Assembly: GCA_944322255.1 (NCBI GenBank)
Contig: CALUOK010000013.1
Coordinates: 1-64,000, forward strand
Length of the DNA stretch: 64,000 nucleotides
Direction of reading: 5' to 3'
Source of the DNA: Candidatus Methanomethylophilaceae archaeon
Lineage (GTDB): Archaea > Thermoplasmatota > Thermoplasmata > Methanomassiliicoccales > Methanomethylophilaceae
The first letter of the stretch is position 1; every line of letters starts with the position of its first letter. The notes beneath the pieces were generated by a model that saw nothing but the letters and a program-made list of their open reading frames with translations, did not search any database and was not told the origin of the DNA. This document shows positions 8,554 to 16,649 of this stretch, one piece after another. Both the position numbers and the translations under genes were made by a program.

Positions 8554-9487
8554 CCCCGAACATCTCCGGCTTGGCCCTCTTCACCATGGTCTCCACGCAG
8601 CCCTTCAGCCTCCTGAAGTCGATGGTGGGGTTGCCGTTCTTCTTGACCGCGTCCCAGAGGCACTCGTCGAACACGCACTTCCAGACGGTGCCCAGCAGCC
8701 TGCCCGGATGCACGTACCCGCCGGTCTCCACGGCGATCTTGGCGTACTCCTTCTCCACCAGGCCCATTGTCACGGCGCTCTCGGCGATCCTCTGCTCCAC
8801 GGACCCGTCGGTCTCCGCCCTCCGGGAGAGGTTGAACTGCTTGGTCGCCCTGAACTTGGAGCTGAGCACCTTGGCCCACACCTCCTGCCCGAAGGGGTTC
8901 CTGTAGCCGTACCTCTTGACCACCACGCCCTCGCCGGCGGAGCCGTCCTCGACCCTGAAGCCGCTCTCGTTGTCGGCCAGGGCCTCCAGGTCCTCCTTGG
9001 TCGGGAAGTCGATCTCCACGATCTCCGGGATGTAGTCCACGCCGTAGGCGTCCAGCAGCCTGGAGTAGACGGAGTACGGCAGGTACGGGTCACCGGAGTG
9101 GTCGAGGGTCACCTCCCCGCCGTCCTCCGCGATCGTCGCGTGGAACTCGCCAGTGTCCGTCACCACATCGAAGACGAACAGCCTGTTCCACGTGTCCGGG
9201 GTGTAGTTCCTGATCGTGTGGGGGACCATCCACTCCCCGTAGAGCCTGAGCTGCGGATGGTCGGACAGGAGCCTGACGATGCCCTCGTTTCCGACCGCGA
9301 ACCTCGTCATCGGGTGGTTGCCGTCGACCTTCATGTTCCTGCTGGCGCACCTGATCTGCCCGTCCTCGACGAAGACGCTCCCGTTGGAGCCGTCGAGTTT
9401 CGGGAAGACATGGCAGCGGCCGGTTGTCAGTCCCGAGGCGTTGCTCGAATCCAGATGCTCTATGTGCTGATACCTGACGAATGTCAT
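8129..9487 (-). CDS. RNA ligase (PF09414-like), frameshifted 3' end
   Basis: Residues 1-310 are an ATP-dependent RNA ligase: nucleotidyl-lysine motif FPKLDGSNG at 28-36, motif III-like LYGEW at 82-86, motif IV EGVVVK at 186-191, motif V WAKVLSS at 204-210. Past residue about 310 the frame continues 420 nt over the RlaP gene as arginine-rich sequence typical of a wrong frame. Losing one G from the G5 run (8553-8557) would join ligase directly to RlaP. This is an indel, a sequencing error, or programmed frameshifting. The product would seal RNA breaks. AAGGAGG lies 8 nt before the ATG, and a TATA box and palindromic operator lie 80-120 nt upstream. Confidence 0.8.
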   Translation of the reverse strand: MTFVRYQHIEHLDSSNASGLTTGRCHVFPKLDGSNGSVFVEDGQIRCASRNMKVDGNHPMTRFAVGNEGIVRLLSDHPQLRLYGEWMVPHTIRNYTPDTWNRLFVFDVVTDTGEFHATIAEDGGEVTLDHSGDPYLPYSVYSRLLDAYGVDYIPEIVEIDFPTKEDLEALADNESGFRVEDGSAGEGVVVKRYGYRNPFGQEVWAKVLSSKFRATKQFNLSRRAETDGSVEQRIAESAVTMGLVEKEYAKIAVETGGYVHPGRLLGTVWKCVFDECLWDAVKKNGNPTIDFRRLKGCVETMVKRAKPEMFGGVADGDARRDLREAGGPVGPDRVAQLRSGDRIQRRGPHGLRGADVRGPVPGQGVPRPVRNPDRRRGGPRRQEGARPAVEVQPVLHGGAVLQGPEGPGDLRGSVHEQDRQDEGQHRGHEPAGVLEDHHGDPHREDEQAGEGH

Positions 9488-9568
9488 GCTTCTGTCCTCC
9501 TTGGTGTTGTCGTCGGCCCCCAGCGTTCCAGAGGGGGCCTCCGAAACGGCTCCATCCCCATGGGGTAC

Positions 9569-9617
9569 ATAAATTTATCAGTTGTATTCTCATTTCTATG
9601 AGAATACATATTAAATA
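9569..9617. promoter_or_regulatory. Divergent promoters around a palindromic operator
   Basis: GTATTCTCAT (9584-9593) and ATGAGAATAC (9598-9607) form a perfect 10-bp inverted repeat with a 4-nt spacer. A minus-strand TATA box ATAAATTTAT (9569-9578) faces the RNA ligase. A plus-strand TATA box TTAAATA (9611-9617) would start transcription near 9640, at the start of the structured RNA. The operator sits where a regulator could block both. An 8-bp-arm copy with the same 4-nt spacing lies at 9.6 kb plus 10.3 kb, at 19902. Confidence 0.65.
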
Positions 9618-9639
9618 GATGGAACGGATATGGAGATAT

Positions 9640-10060
9640 GCCGAAGCCCGGTCGACTCTGTTTAGCTGAATCCCGGGACTGGCGGACTGGCCGGCCGAAC
9701 CGGCCCTCCCGAAGCGACGGTGTGACCGGGAAACCTGTCATCGCCCTAACCAGGAATTGGCAAACCTGGACCGTCGCTCCCCTAGAGAGACGCAACCGAA
9801 AGGCACCGTCGGGGGCAGAGGGATGCTGGATGGACGGGCGGTCCGGACCCACCGACGCCCACCGTCCTGACGTGCGGATGAAATCGCCTGCGGGCGACCG
9901 CGTCCACCGGAGGTCGCGGCCCGGCATCCGCATGACGCCGCGCCTTAGACACGGCGTACCCGTCACAGGGGAAGGGTGGTAGAGTACGCAGTGCTCACGA
10001 GAGTCGGATACCCTGTGACAGAGCCGGATCCTGCACCGGCAGGTCGGAGAGGGATCTCCC
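9640..10060 (+). ncRNA. Candidate structured RNA beside RNA-repair genes
   Basis: The 790-nt gap between the ligase and the next gene has no convincing protein. The plus strand holds many perfect inverted repeats. GGCCGG/CCGGCC is at 9689-9705. A three-way junction has outer stem AGCGACGGT/ACCGTCGCT (9713-9721, 9770-9778) around a hairpin with a GAAA tetraloop (9723-9740) and a CCAGG/CCTGG hairpin (9750-9769). TGCGGATG/CATCCGCA (9873-9880, 9925-9932) encloses GCGACC/GGTCGC. ACGCCG/CGGCGT follows at 9935-9957, GTCACAGGG/CCCTGTGAC at 9962-10019, and GCCGG/CCGGC and GGAGA/TCTCC at 10023-10059. GNRA-type loops favour the plus strand, as does the TATA box at 9611. It matches no family I know. The ends are approximate, and it could reach 10270. 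Confidence 0.5.
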
Positions 10061-10277
10061 ATGGTGGCGGGCGTATTGTTGCGTGCTTTACGCGGCCGCC
10101 TGCGGATCCGTGCACCGCACCAAGAGCCGGTGACGGACCGCGATGGTTCGGAGGGGACGATGGAGTGCCTCCCACCGTGTGGTGATGAGCCTCCACGCCT
10201 CCGAAGAGCCGCCGGCACGACCAGAAATCGGAAGATGAGCATGCAACGGGAGTGGCTCCCCGGGTCGTGTCGGCACT

Positions 10278-11105
10278 TCATTCTCTATGGCTGTTCCGCA
10301 CTTCTACAAGGAAACGTGGAGTGTCCCCCATCGTCCCATAGCCTTCGGATGCCTCCTCCAGCACGGAACCGTCCATCGGAATGAGAATCCTGGCGTTCTC
10401 CCCGGCGATGACGACACCTCCGACCGCCGGGATCGCCGAACCGCTGAAGGAGAAGCCGATGTGGTCCGCCGACGGATGGAACCAGACATCCAGCACCACG
10501 TCCGTCGGAAACTCGTCGCCAAGACGTTCCGACACCCTGAGCGACAGAGTGTCTGAGATCTCGAAACTGCTACGCTGGGACGTCCCGTCGACCGCCGAGA
10601 GGTCGCGCATGATCGCCAGCCTGGCGAGGCGGACGAGCCCGTAGCGGCACCAGTGGCCGGGACCCACGGGGTCGGACATGTTTTCCCCGTGACCGTCGCC
10701 GCCGTTGTACCAGATGGGCGCATCATCCTCGTCCTCGACCTCCATCGGCTCGCCGGGATCGTAGTTGAAGACCTCCGGGAGCATCGAGCGGGGGAACGGC
10801 CCGTCGTAGGGGAGATGGACCTGCGTCCTCCCTCCCCTGATGTCCAGGACCGATCCGAACCCCACCAGCTCCCTGAGCCCGCTGGTCTCGAAGGAGAAGC
10901 CGTTGTGCATGCGGAGCCCGAAGGACGGGGTCTCGAACACGTCCAGACAGTCGAAGTCTGCGATGAGCACGCAGCCCTCACCCAGCTCCAGCTCGAACCT
11001 GCGGACGCGGTCGACACCGTCGATGATCCCCTTGTCGCGCCATCCGGTCGCGTCCCTGCGGTACATGGCGCGGAGCACCATGGCCACCGTATCCATCGGG
11101 ATCAT
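10278..11105 (-). CDS. B-family paralogue (RDxTGW protein)
   Basis: A 275-residue protein beginning MIPMDTVAMV. It carries RRDATGW near residue 15 and, near the C-terminus, SGSAIPAVGGVVIAGENA followed by RILIP. Both are shared with the other B proteins of this array. The body is predicted to be mostly beta with few charged clusters, and there is no signal peptide or membrane segment. The start overlaps the stop of the preceding A gene as ATGA. Function is unknown. The start was set at the ATGA because the longer open frame upstream lies inside the A gene. Confidence 0.8.
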   Translation of the reverse strand: MIPMDTVAMVLRAMYRRDATGWRDKGIIDGVDRVRRFELELGEGCVLIADFDCLDVFETPSFGLRMHNGFSFETSGLRELVGFGSVLDIRGGRTQVHLPYDGPFPRSMLPEVFNYDPGEPMEVEDEDDAPIWYNGGDGHGENMSDPVGPGHWCRYGLVRLARLAIMRDLSAVDGTSQRSSFEISDTLSLRVSERLGDEFPTDVVLDVWFHPSADHIGFSFSGSAIPAVGGVVIAGENARILIPMDGSVLEEASEGYGTMGDTPRFLVEVRNSHRE

Positions 11106-12205
11106 CTCCCCAGCCCCCTGACGGAGTCCCTGGCGCTGTCGATGCATATCCTCAGGACGTCCTGGAGCTGGCGCCTGCTGACGGGCTCGCTCATGTGGCT
11201 CATCCTCCGGTTGACGGAGCTCCCGAAGCACAGCCCGGTGGGCTTGAACATGAACTCGGGGACGAACCGTCCATTCCCCGACAGGTTGCTCCACACCGGA
11301 TCCATCCGGAACACCTCGTTCTCGAAGCCCCCGCGACCGTTCCTGAGAGGGGAGAACAGCGTCCGGTTCCCCCATGTGTACGTCATGTCCTGGAGGACCG
11401 TCCACTCCGGGATGTCGCACATGTCGAACCCCCGGACCACCCCCATGTCGTCGACCTCCGGATACTCGTCCGGCCCGTAGTCGTCCGTGAGGAACCTGTG
11501 CCACATCTCGGATACGTCCTCGACCGCCAGACCGCGGGCTTGCTCCACATACTCCAGGGCCTTCGCCTCGTCCCTCTCCACGTACCTGCCGACGTAGTGC
11601 AGGATGGCCATGAACATGCTGGCCCTCCAGAACGTCTCGGCCGACCTCTCCATCAGGTCCAGCGCGACGTCGAGGCGTTCCACGTGGACCCCTTCGAATC
11701 CGGGGCGGAGGATCTCCCAGGCCTCGGTGAACATGGCCTTGGGGGAGCCGTTCGACAGGCAGGTCCCGACCCAATCGGAGTACCTGCCCATGTCCTGGTA
11801 CCGGGTCCAGCACCACATCAGGATGCCCTCCGCCACGGCGGGCTCCTCCCTGCCGATCCTGGTGACCGCCTCCTCCGGCTCGCCGCCGTTCCAGAAGACG
11901 CTGTGGAGGAAGTGCTCCTGATGAAACGAGAGTCCGGTCGGGCAGTCGAACCTCGGGTCGGAGAACAGCCGGCGGATCGACTCCCCGTCCCCCATGGCCG
12001 CGGCGTCCGACAGCTCCATCTCCGCCGTCTCGAGGTCCCCTTCGACGAGATGGAGATCGCACAGCCTCCTGCAGGCGAAGAGGTTGCCGTCGAGCTCCCA
12101 CAGCCTGCTCCTCAGCTCCTCCGTGACCTCGCCGTCCGAATGGGCGATGACGGCGTCGTACTCCTCCCTCATGCGCCGGAGGTCGGCCTCAGTCGCCATC
12201 TTCAT
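11102..12205 (-). CDS. A-family paralogue (Sel1-like repeats, FKPTG domain)
   Basis: About 367 residues beginning MKMATEADLRR, with GGAGG 8 nt before the ATG. The N-terminal two thirds are degenerate Sel1/TPR-like helical repeats, for example ALDLMERSAETFWRASMFM then VERDEAKALEYVEQA. The C-terminal domain has GGFENEVF, MFKPTGL and a closing helix CIDSARDSVRGLG that recur in every A protein of the array. It overlaps the upstream B gene by 17 nt and the downstream B gene by ATGA. Its 3' end is close at the nucleotide level to the A gene ending at 17486, a sign of recent duplication. Function is unknown. Confidence 0.8.
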   Translation of the reverse strand: MKMATEADLRRMREEYDAVIAHSDGEVTEELRSRLWELDGNLFACRRLCDLHLVEGDLETAEMELSDAAAMGDGESIRRLFSDPRFDCPTGLSFHQEHFLHSVFWNGGEPEEAVTRIGREEPAVAEGILMWCWTRYQDMGRYSDWVGTCLSNGSPKAMFTEAWEILRPGFEGVHVERLDVALDLMERSAETFWRASMFMAILHYVGRYVERDEAKALEYVEQARGLAVEDVSEMWHRFLTDDYGPDEYPEVDDMGVVRGFDMCDIPEWTVLQDMTYTWGNRTLFSPLRNGRGGFENEVFRMDPVWSNLSGNGRFVPEFMFKPTGLCFGSSVNRRMSHMSEPVSRRQLQDVLRICIDSARDSVRGLGR

Positions 12206-13085
12206 ACTCCCACCTCCAGTATGTGTCGACCCTGTCGAGGTTCGGCCCCTTGGGATCACGGACGACGAGCGGGAGCGTCACAGCTGCTCCGCGGTAGTCC
12301 CTGCACGGATGATCCGACAGGTAGTCCGGGGTCCAGGACGTTCCGGACGGATGCTTGTTCACCAGCGACCCCACCATGTCGTGGTCCACGGGGATGTTGA
12401 CCCACCCCTCCTCGGAGTAGAGGTCGAATGAATCTGAGGTCGCATCCACTGCTCCGCTGAAACGAAACTCGACGTCTTCCCCTTTGTGACGGACGGACAT
12501 GAACTCGAACTCGCCACACACCGGATGGCTGCTAGCCGCCACCGTCAGGTCGTTTCTGATGCTTACGCCGTTGTTCATCTCCTCGACCACATCGCGGTCC
12601 CGGAGGTAGGCGAATCTTATCGCCTTGGACATCCCCTCGCTGTCCCATGGCGGTACATCCACGCGCTCCCTCCTCTCGGCAATGAATCCGCCGTAACGCA
12701 GAGGGACGGTGCCACGCCCCGTATCCATCAGAGGCCTGGGATCCGCTGAGAGGAGCCTCTTGACCAGTCCGGTCACATCGTGATCCGCAGTGCGGAGGGT
12801 CACCGACGATGACTCCCCGGTGAACACCACGTTCCCCCAGCTCAGCGACACATCCTCCAGATCATGCACCGCGAAGCTGAACCCGATGTCCACATACACC
12901 CCGAACCTCAGATGAGACAGGGGGTCGAAGGAGTGCGCGGTACATCCCACGCGCACGCCGGGGCAGAGATCCAGAGTGAACTCAATCGCATGCCCGAAGT
13001 CATCCTTTCTCGACAGCATCCACCCTGTGAGATCCCTGCAGACGATGGCTCCAAGGAGATACTCCAGCTTCTGCTCCGAGATCAT
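12189..13085 (-). CDS. B-family paralogue (RDxTGW protein)
   Basis: A 298-residue protein starting MISEQKLEYL by ATGA overlap with the preceding A gene. CRDLTGW lies near residue 18. The C-terminal half has FRFSGAVDATSDSFDLY then WVNIPVD, an altered version of the conserved B C-terminal strand pair. It is one of the more divergent B copies. It ends inside the ribosome binding region and first codons of the next A gene, so four genes here form one continuous polycistron. Confidence 0.8.
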   Translation of the reverse strand: MISEQKLEYLLGAIVCRDLTGWMLSRKDDFGHAIEFTLDLCPGVRVGCTAHSFDPLSHLRFGVYVDIGFSFAVHDLEDVSLSWGNVVFTGESSSVTLRTADHDVTGLVKRLLSADPRPLMDTGRGTVPLRYGGFIAERRERVDVPPWDSEGMSKAIRFAYLRDRDVVEEMNNGVSIRNDLTVAASSHPVCGEFEFMSVRHKGEDVEFRFSGAVDATSDSFDLYSEEGWVNIPVDHDMVGSLVNKHPSGTSWTPDYLSDHPCRDYRGAAVTLPLVVRDPKGPNLDRVDTYWRWEYEDGD

Positions 13086-13747
13086 GGGACCATCCCCCTT
13101 ATGGTGGCGAACACGCTTTCGACGCACAGTCTGAGGACGTGGGAGAACCCCCTGGGCGTTATGTTCTGGTTGGAATGGCAGTCCCACTGCGCCTCCTCCT
13201 TCATCCATTCGTCTTCGGAGTCGACGGTCATCGTGACCCTGAGGCCGGTGGGCTTGAACACGAAGACCGTCGTGAAAAGTTCGGAATAGGGATCCTCCGG
13301 GTCCACGCGGGGCTCGATGACGAACGTGCCGTTCTCGAACCCTCCCGCCCGGCTCCCGAACCTGCTGTATGCGGAGTGCCCGTGTTTCGTCGCGGTGATG
13401 TCCTCCAGGAGATTCATCTCCATGGGGATCCAGGTCTCGACGTTCCCGAATGTGGGGACCCTTCCTGCGGCCTCCCTGTCCTCGGCTTCGGGATCCCATC
13501 TGACCACGTAGTTGAGCCAGTTCCTCCCTGTCTCGGTGCCGTTCATGAACCCCATCGCAGCGGCGACCTCCTCGTCGCTGTCGGCACAGACCATCATGAT
13601 CCTGCCCAGGCAGAGGCTGTGCCCCGGACTGTCCGGGGCCTTCTCCGCAATCGCCTCAAGCGGCTCCAGGATGGCGTCTCCGTAGTACGACGACGCGTCC
13701 GCCATGATGCTGCAGACCTTCTCCATGTATCCCATGTCAAGAGTCAT
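13082..13747 (-). CDS. A-family paralogue, short N-terminus
   Basis: Only 221 residues, against 370-480 for the other A proteins. Most of the Sel1-like repeat region is absent, but the C-terminal domain is intact: GGFENGTF, VFVFKPTGL and a final helix VLRLCVESVFATIRG. GAGGGG lies 5 nt before the ATG. It is the first gene of the A-B-A-B polycistron ending at 10278. The reduced repeat region may be a natural short form or a deletion. The conserved C-terminal domain is evidently the essential shared part. Confidence 0.8.
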   Translation of the reverse strand: MTLDMGYMEKVCSIMADASSYYGDAILEPLEAIAEKAPDSPGHSLCLGRIMMVCADSDEEVAAAMGFMNGTETGRNWLNYVVRWDPEAEDREAAGRVPTFGNVETWIPMEMNLLEDITATKHGHSAYSRFGSRAGGFENGTFVIEPRVDPEDPYSELFTTVFVFKPTGLRVTMTVDSEDEWMKEEAQWDCHSNQNITPRGFSHVLRLCVESVFATIRGMVP

Positions 13748-13967
13748 CGGAACCCCTCGCCTATGTCATCTGCGTCCTGTCTGCGGTTCCATGTTCTTCC
13801 TTCATTTTCACTCCATCAACTCACTCATTTCGTTTACACTGTCGAATATCGATTAAACAAAGGTTCAGCTCCTGGACGTTAACCGCCCGAACCAGCTGCG
13901 AACACGCGCGCCCAGTGTTTCCGGCTCACGACGTCCCCGATGCATGCATCCGCGGGAATCATGCGGA

Positions 13968-15428
13968 TCACGCTTCCACAGGTGTCGTGTCGTATTCAAG
14001 AAACAGCCCGGATTCCATGAAATACTCGAAGAAGCCTCTTGATTGGTGGACTTCCTTGTAGTCTGCCAGATTATCGTATGTTGGACTGTCTCCCGAACAC
14101 GGACTGCATCTGACATCGACATCCTCGTAACGCTGCCATCCCTCATGCTCACGATTGGGTATGGCGTCGACGACATCATCGATGCAGTTTCTCAGAATCC
14201 ATCTGATGTCTGACGTGGATAGCTCGTCCGATAATGGTATCAGTCCGTATCTGCTCCAAATAACATCCATTCCCAATGGCTTGAAATGAAGAACGCTTAC
14301 GGTGCTCCTCTCCGGTTTCCTACCATACATGAACAGATTGTCTTCGTAAACGTACCCGTTGGAATCATCACATCTCGCACCGTGTTTGATCAAGTCATCC
14401 AAAACCGTGCATTCCGGCACACCGGTGTTGCATCCGCTTTCATTACCCCTCGCCACTCCTGCCTCGGGGTATGCGAGATAGGCCATCCATGCGCGGGGCA
14501 GCCAACCCCCTGTCTGTATGCAGGCCTTCGCGAAATAGTAGATCGCATCTTCGATGCTTCTCTCGACTGAGATTCCTATGAAACTCATCCTTCCGAGCAT
14601 GATCGAACTGCTACTGCTGCCATGATCCGAGGAATACTCCAGACAGCGGACATCGCGTTCGGAGATTTCCGTGAGAGGGCATCCCCCATAGCAGATGTCA
14701 TCAGCTCTGAGAACCGAGGCCCTGGAGGATGTGTCCTTCAGACCGTATTCCAGGAATCTGGCATAGGCATCGTCATATCCGTCCTGACGTCTCATCCACT
14801 CTGCGACTATCCCTGCCGCATAAGGGTCCTCCGAAGCAAGCAGCTCTGCCTTCTCCAGGAACCCAGGGCAGACGGCAATGGCAGGACCTACCGCGTAGGC
14901 GAGCTCCGACCAGCATTCCGGATCGGAATACGGCGAGAGCCTGCGATCCGAAATGTTCCGTATGGCCGAATCCGTATCACCGCACATGATCGCATCCAGA
15001 AGATAACTGCGGGCGAGTCCGGGATCACCCGTGCTGGCATAGAACTCCGCCAATCCACGCAGGGCGAAATGGTTGTCCTCCCTCACGAGATCCCCGAGCG
15101 TTTCCAACGTCTTCTCGTTGAACCGCCCCCCGCAACCGGCTATCGCACTCCGATATTCCCTGTCCATGCGTTCCAATTCAGATTCGTCAGGAACATGGTA
15201 ATCATGGTGCGCGAATGGATTCAGATTCCAAACGGAGAACGTACCACACCAGGGAGACTTGGGCTCCGATTCATACCTCTCACAGTACTCGTCTATCTCT
15301 TTTGCAATATTACGATTCACTTTCACCTCCGATTCGCTGAGACGAGAGGCCTGTGCCCACTCGCCCCGCAACATCTGCATATCAGGGCCCGGGATGCCGA
15401 CGGATCGGCTTCCCGGACGCCAAGTCAT
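13968..15428 (-). CDS. A-family paralogue, long and divergent
   Basis: A 486-residue protein, the longest A copy, with an extra N-terminal 70 residues and an extra C-terminal 60 residues. Sel1-like repeats occupy about residues 75-300 (for example ALRGLAEFYASTGDPGLA and SIEDAIYYFAKACIQTG). The conserved domain follows with VPECTVLDDL, HFKPLGMDV and WILRNCIDDVVDAIP. The third-position GC content is lower than in neighbouring copies, suggesting a separate history. It starts 2 nt after the stop of the B-A fusion gene and has GGAG 9 nt before the ATG. It has no B partner downstream. Confidence 0.8.
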   Translation of the reverse strand: MTWRPGSRSVGIPGPDMQMLRGEWAQASRLSESEVKVNRNIAKEIDEYCERYESEPKSPWCGTFSVWNLNPFAHHDYHVPDESELERMDREYRSAIAGCGGRFNEKTLETLGDLVREDNHFALRGLAEFYASTGDPGLARSYLLDAIMCGDTDSAIRNISDRRLSPYSDPECWSELAYAVGPAIAVCPGFLEKAELLASEDPYAAGIVAEWMRRQDGYDDAYARFLEYGLKDTSSRASVLRADDICYGGCPLTEISERDVRCLEYSSDHGSSSSSIMLGRMSFIGISVERSIEDAIYYFAKACIQTGGWLPRAWMAYLAYPEAGVARGNESGCNTGVPECTVLDDLIKHGARCDDSNGYVYEDNLFMYGRKPERSTVSVLHFKPLGMDVIWSRYGLIPLSDELSTSDIRWILRNCIDDVVDAIPNREHEGWQRYEDVDVRCSPCSGDSPTYDNLADYKEVHQSRGFFEYFMESGLFLEYDTTPVEA

Positions 15429-15430
15429 CC

Positions 15431-16597
15431 TTAGTCACTCCTCTGGACGCCGGAGAGCACCTCGCACAGCGCCATCAGGTGCATGATCTCCCTGGGCGAC
15501 AGGTCCTGGTTCATCCACATGCTCCTGAACGGATGCTTGTACCATGTGACCTCGAACCCCGTGGGTTTGAACAGGAAGTTCGGCTTCAGGCATTCCGACT
15601 GCGACTCCACCGTCTCCGGATCGTCCCAGCAGTAGTAGCGGTTGGAGAAGACCTCGTTGTCCTCCTCGCTGTTGTTTGGACTCATGAGGCAGAGCGGCGA
15701 ACCCCACCAGATCTCGTATCTCTCGAATATGTCTGGGAACGGGTACTCGCGCTCGTCGCCCCTGTAACTGCGATCGACCCGCGTCGGATTCGTGGGTATC
15801 GGACGCGCATCATCGAGGCCGTCCAGCAGACCGTCCCCCACCGGATGCTCCGCGAGAAACATCCTAGTGGCATCCGCGCCCTTCCCGCACGCGAGGGACT
15901 CCTCCCTCACGACGTCCTCCGGGATCGGGATGCGGAGCGCCGAGCAGCCCAGGGTCAGCACGATGCAGTCGTGTCCGGGGATCGGGATGCCGTACATCGT
16001 AAAAGAGATCCCGCCATCATCGAAATCGGCGCGCATGACGATGTCAGACCAGTGCTCCCCGCCCAACAGACGGACGACCTCGAGGCTCACACCGAATCCG
16101 GCATCGAACCTCATCCCGGGTTCGATCGCGTCCAGAAGCGAGCCGTGGACCGCCTGGACCAGCCTTGAGATGTCTTCCGGTGCGGAGGGTTCAGCCGTCC
16201 CGACGGCGTGACAATCGGGCGAGATGCGGACGCTGCCGCACCTGGAACCCATGACTATCCCGTCGTGACCGACGGCGTCCATGTCCATGTCGACCAGAAG
16301 CGCCTCGAATCCGCGGACCATGTGCAGCCCGTAGGTGGACACCGGGCCCGGATCGTCGAAGAAGCGGTGCCAGTTGTCGTGAATCAGCAGACAGGCGTCC
16401 GGCGATATACCGAGCCTGTAGTCCTCGTTCTCGTACAGCGGTTCCATCTCCGATTCGTCCAGATGCCCGTCCCTCGAGCGCTGTATGATGCTGACCGCCT
16501 CTGCGAACGGCATGCACCCGTCAGGGTCATGGCGATCCCTCCAAGCGTCGATGCCCTCTTCTCCCATCCTGCGTCCTGTTCTCATGTACTCTCTCAT
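15431..16597 (-). CDS. B-A fusion protein
   Basis: About 388 residues beginning MREYMRTG, chosen because GGAGG lies 5 nt upstream; an ATG at 16609 is the alternative. The first 250 residues resemble B proteins: a GIPIPGHDCIVLTLG segment then ALRIPIP corresponds to the conserved B C-terminal strands. The last 100 residues are the A C-terminal domain, with FLFKPTGFEV and a closing helix MHLMALCEVLSG. The Sel1 repeats are absent. The order B then A is the reverse of the A-B gene order. The fusion suggests that the B protein and the A C-terminal domain work together. Confidence 0.75.
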   Translation of the reverse strand: MREYMRTGRRMGEEGIDAWRDRHDPDGCMPFAEAVSIIQRSRDGHLDESEMEPLYENEDYRLGISPDACLLIHDNWHRFFDDPGPVSTYGLHMVRGFEALLVDMDMDAVGHDGIVMGSRCGSVRISPDCHAVGTAEPSAPEDISRLVQAVHGSLLDAIEPGMRFDAGFGVSLEVVRLLGGEHWSDIVMRADFDDGGISFTMYGIPIPGHDCIVLTLGCSALRIPIPEDVVREESLACGKGADATRMFLAEHPVGDGLLDGLDDARPIPTNPTRVDRSYRGDEREYPFPDIFERYEIWWGSPLCLMSPNNSEEDNEVFSNRYYCWDDPETVESQSECLKPNFLFKPTGFEVTWYKHPFRSMWMNQDLSPREIMHLMALCEVLSGVQRSD

Positions 16598-16649
16598 CCG
16601 TTCCTCCATCTTGTGGGTCTTACCTCACTCTGCTCTCTCAAAAGCGGTT

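Noticed and set aside
9638-9982. Open frame of 114 residues in the ligase-upstream gap
   Set aside because: Composition is arginine- and proline-rich with no family resemblance, and the same bases form nested perfect stems, so an RNA explains them better.
9640-10060. RNase P, SRP or tRNA identity for the structured region
   Set aside because: The minus strand has a CTAAACAGA segment reminiscent of RNase P, but the universal GGAGGAAAGTCC-type core is absent on both strands. The SRP GGAA-loop domain and tRNA arms are also absent.
11106-12101. N-terminal extension of the B gene to 607 residues
   Set aside because: It lies wholly within the A gene in another frame. The ATGA start is shared by all A-B pairs.
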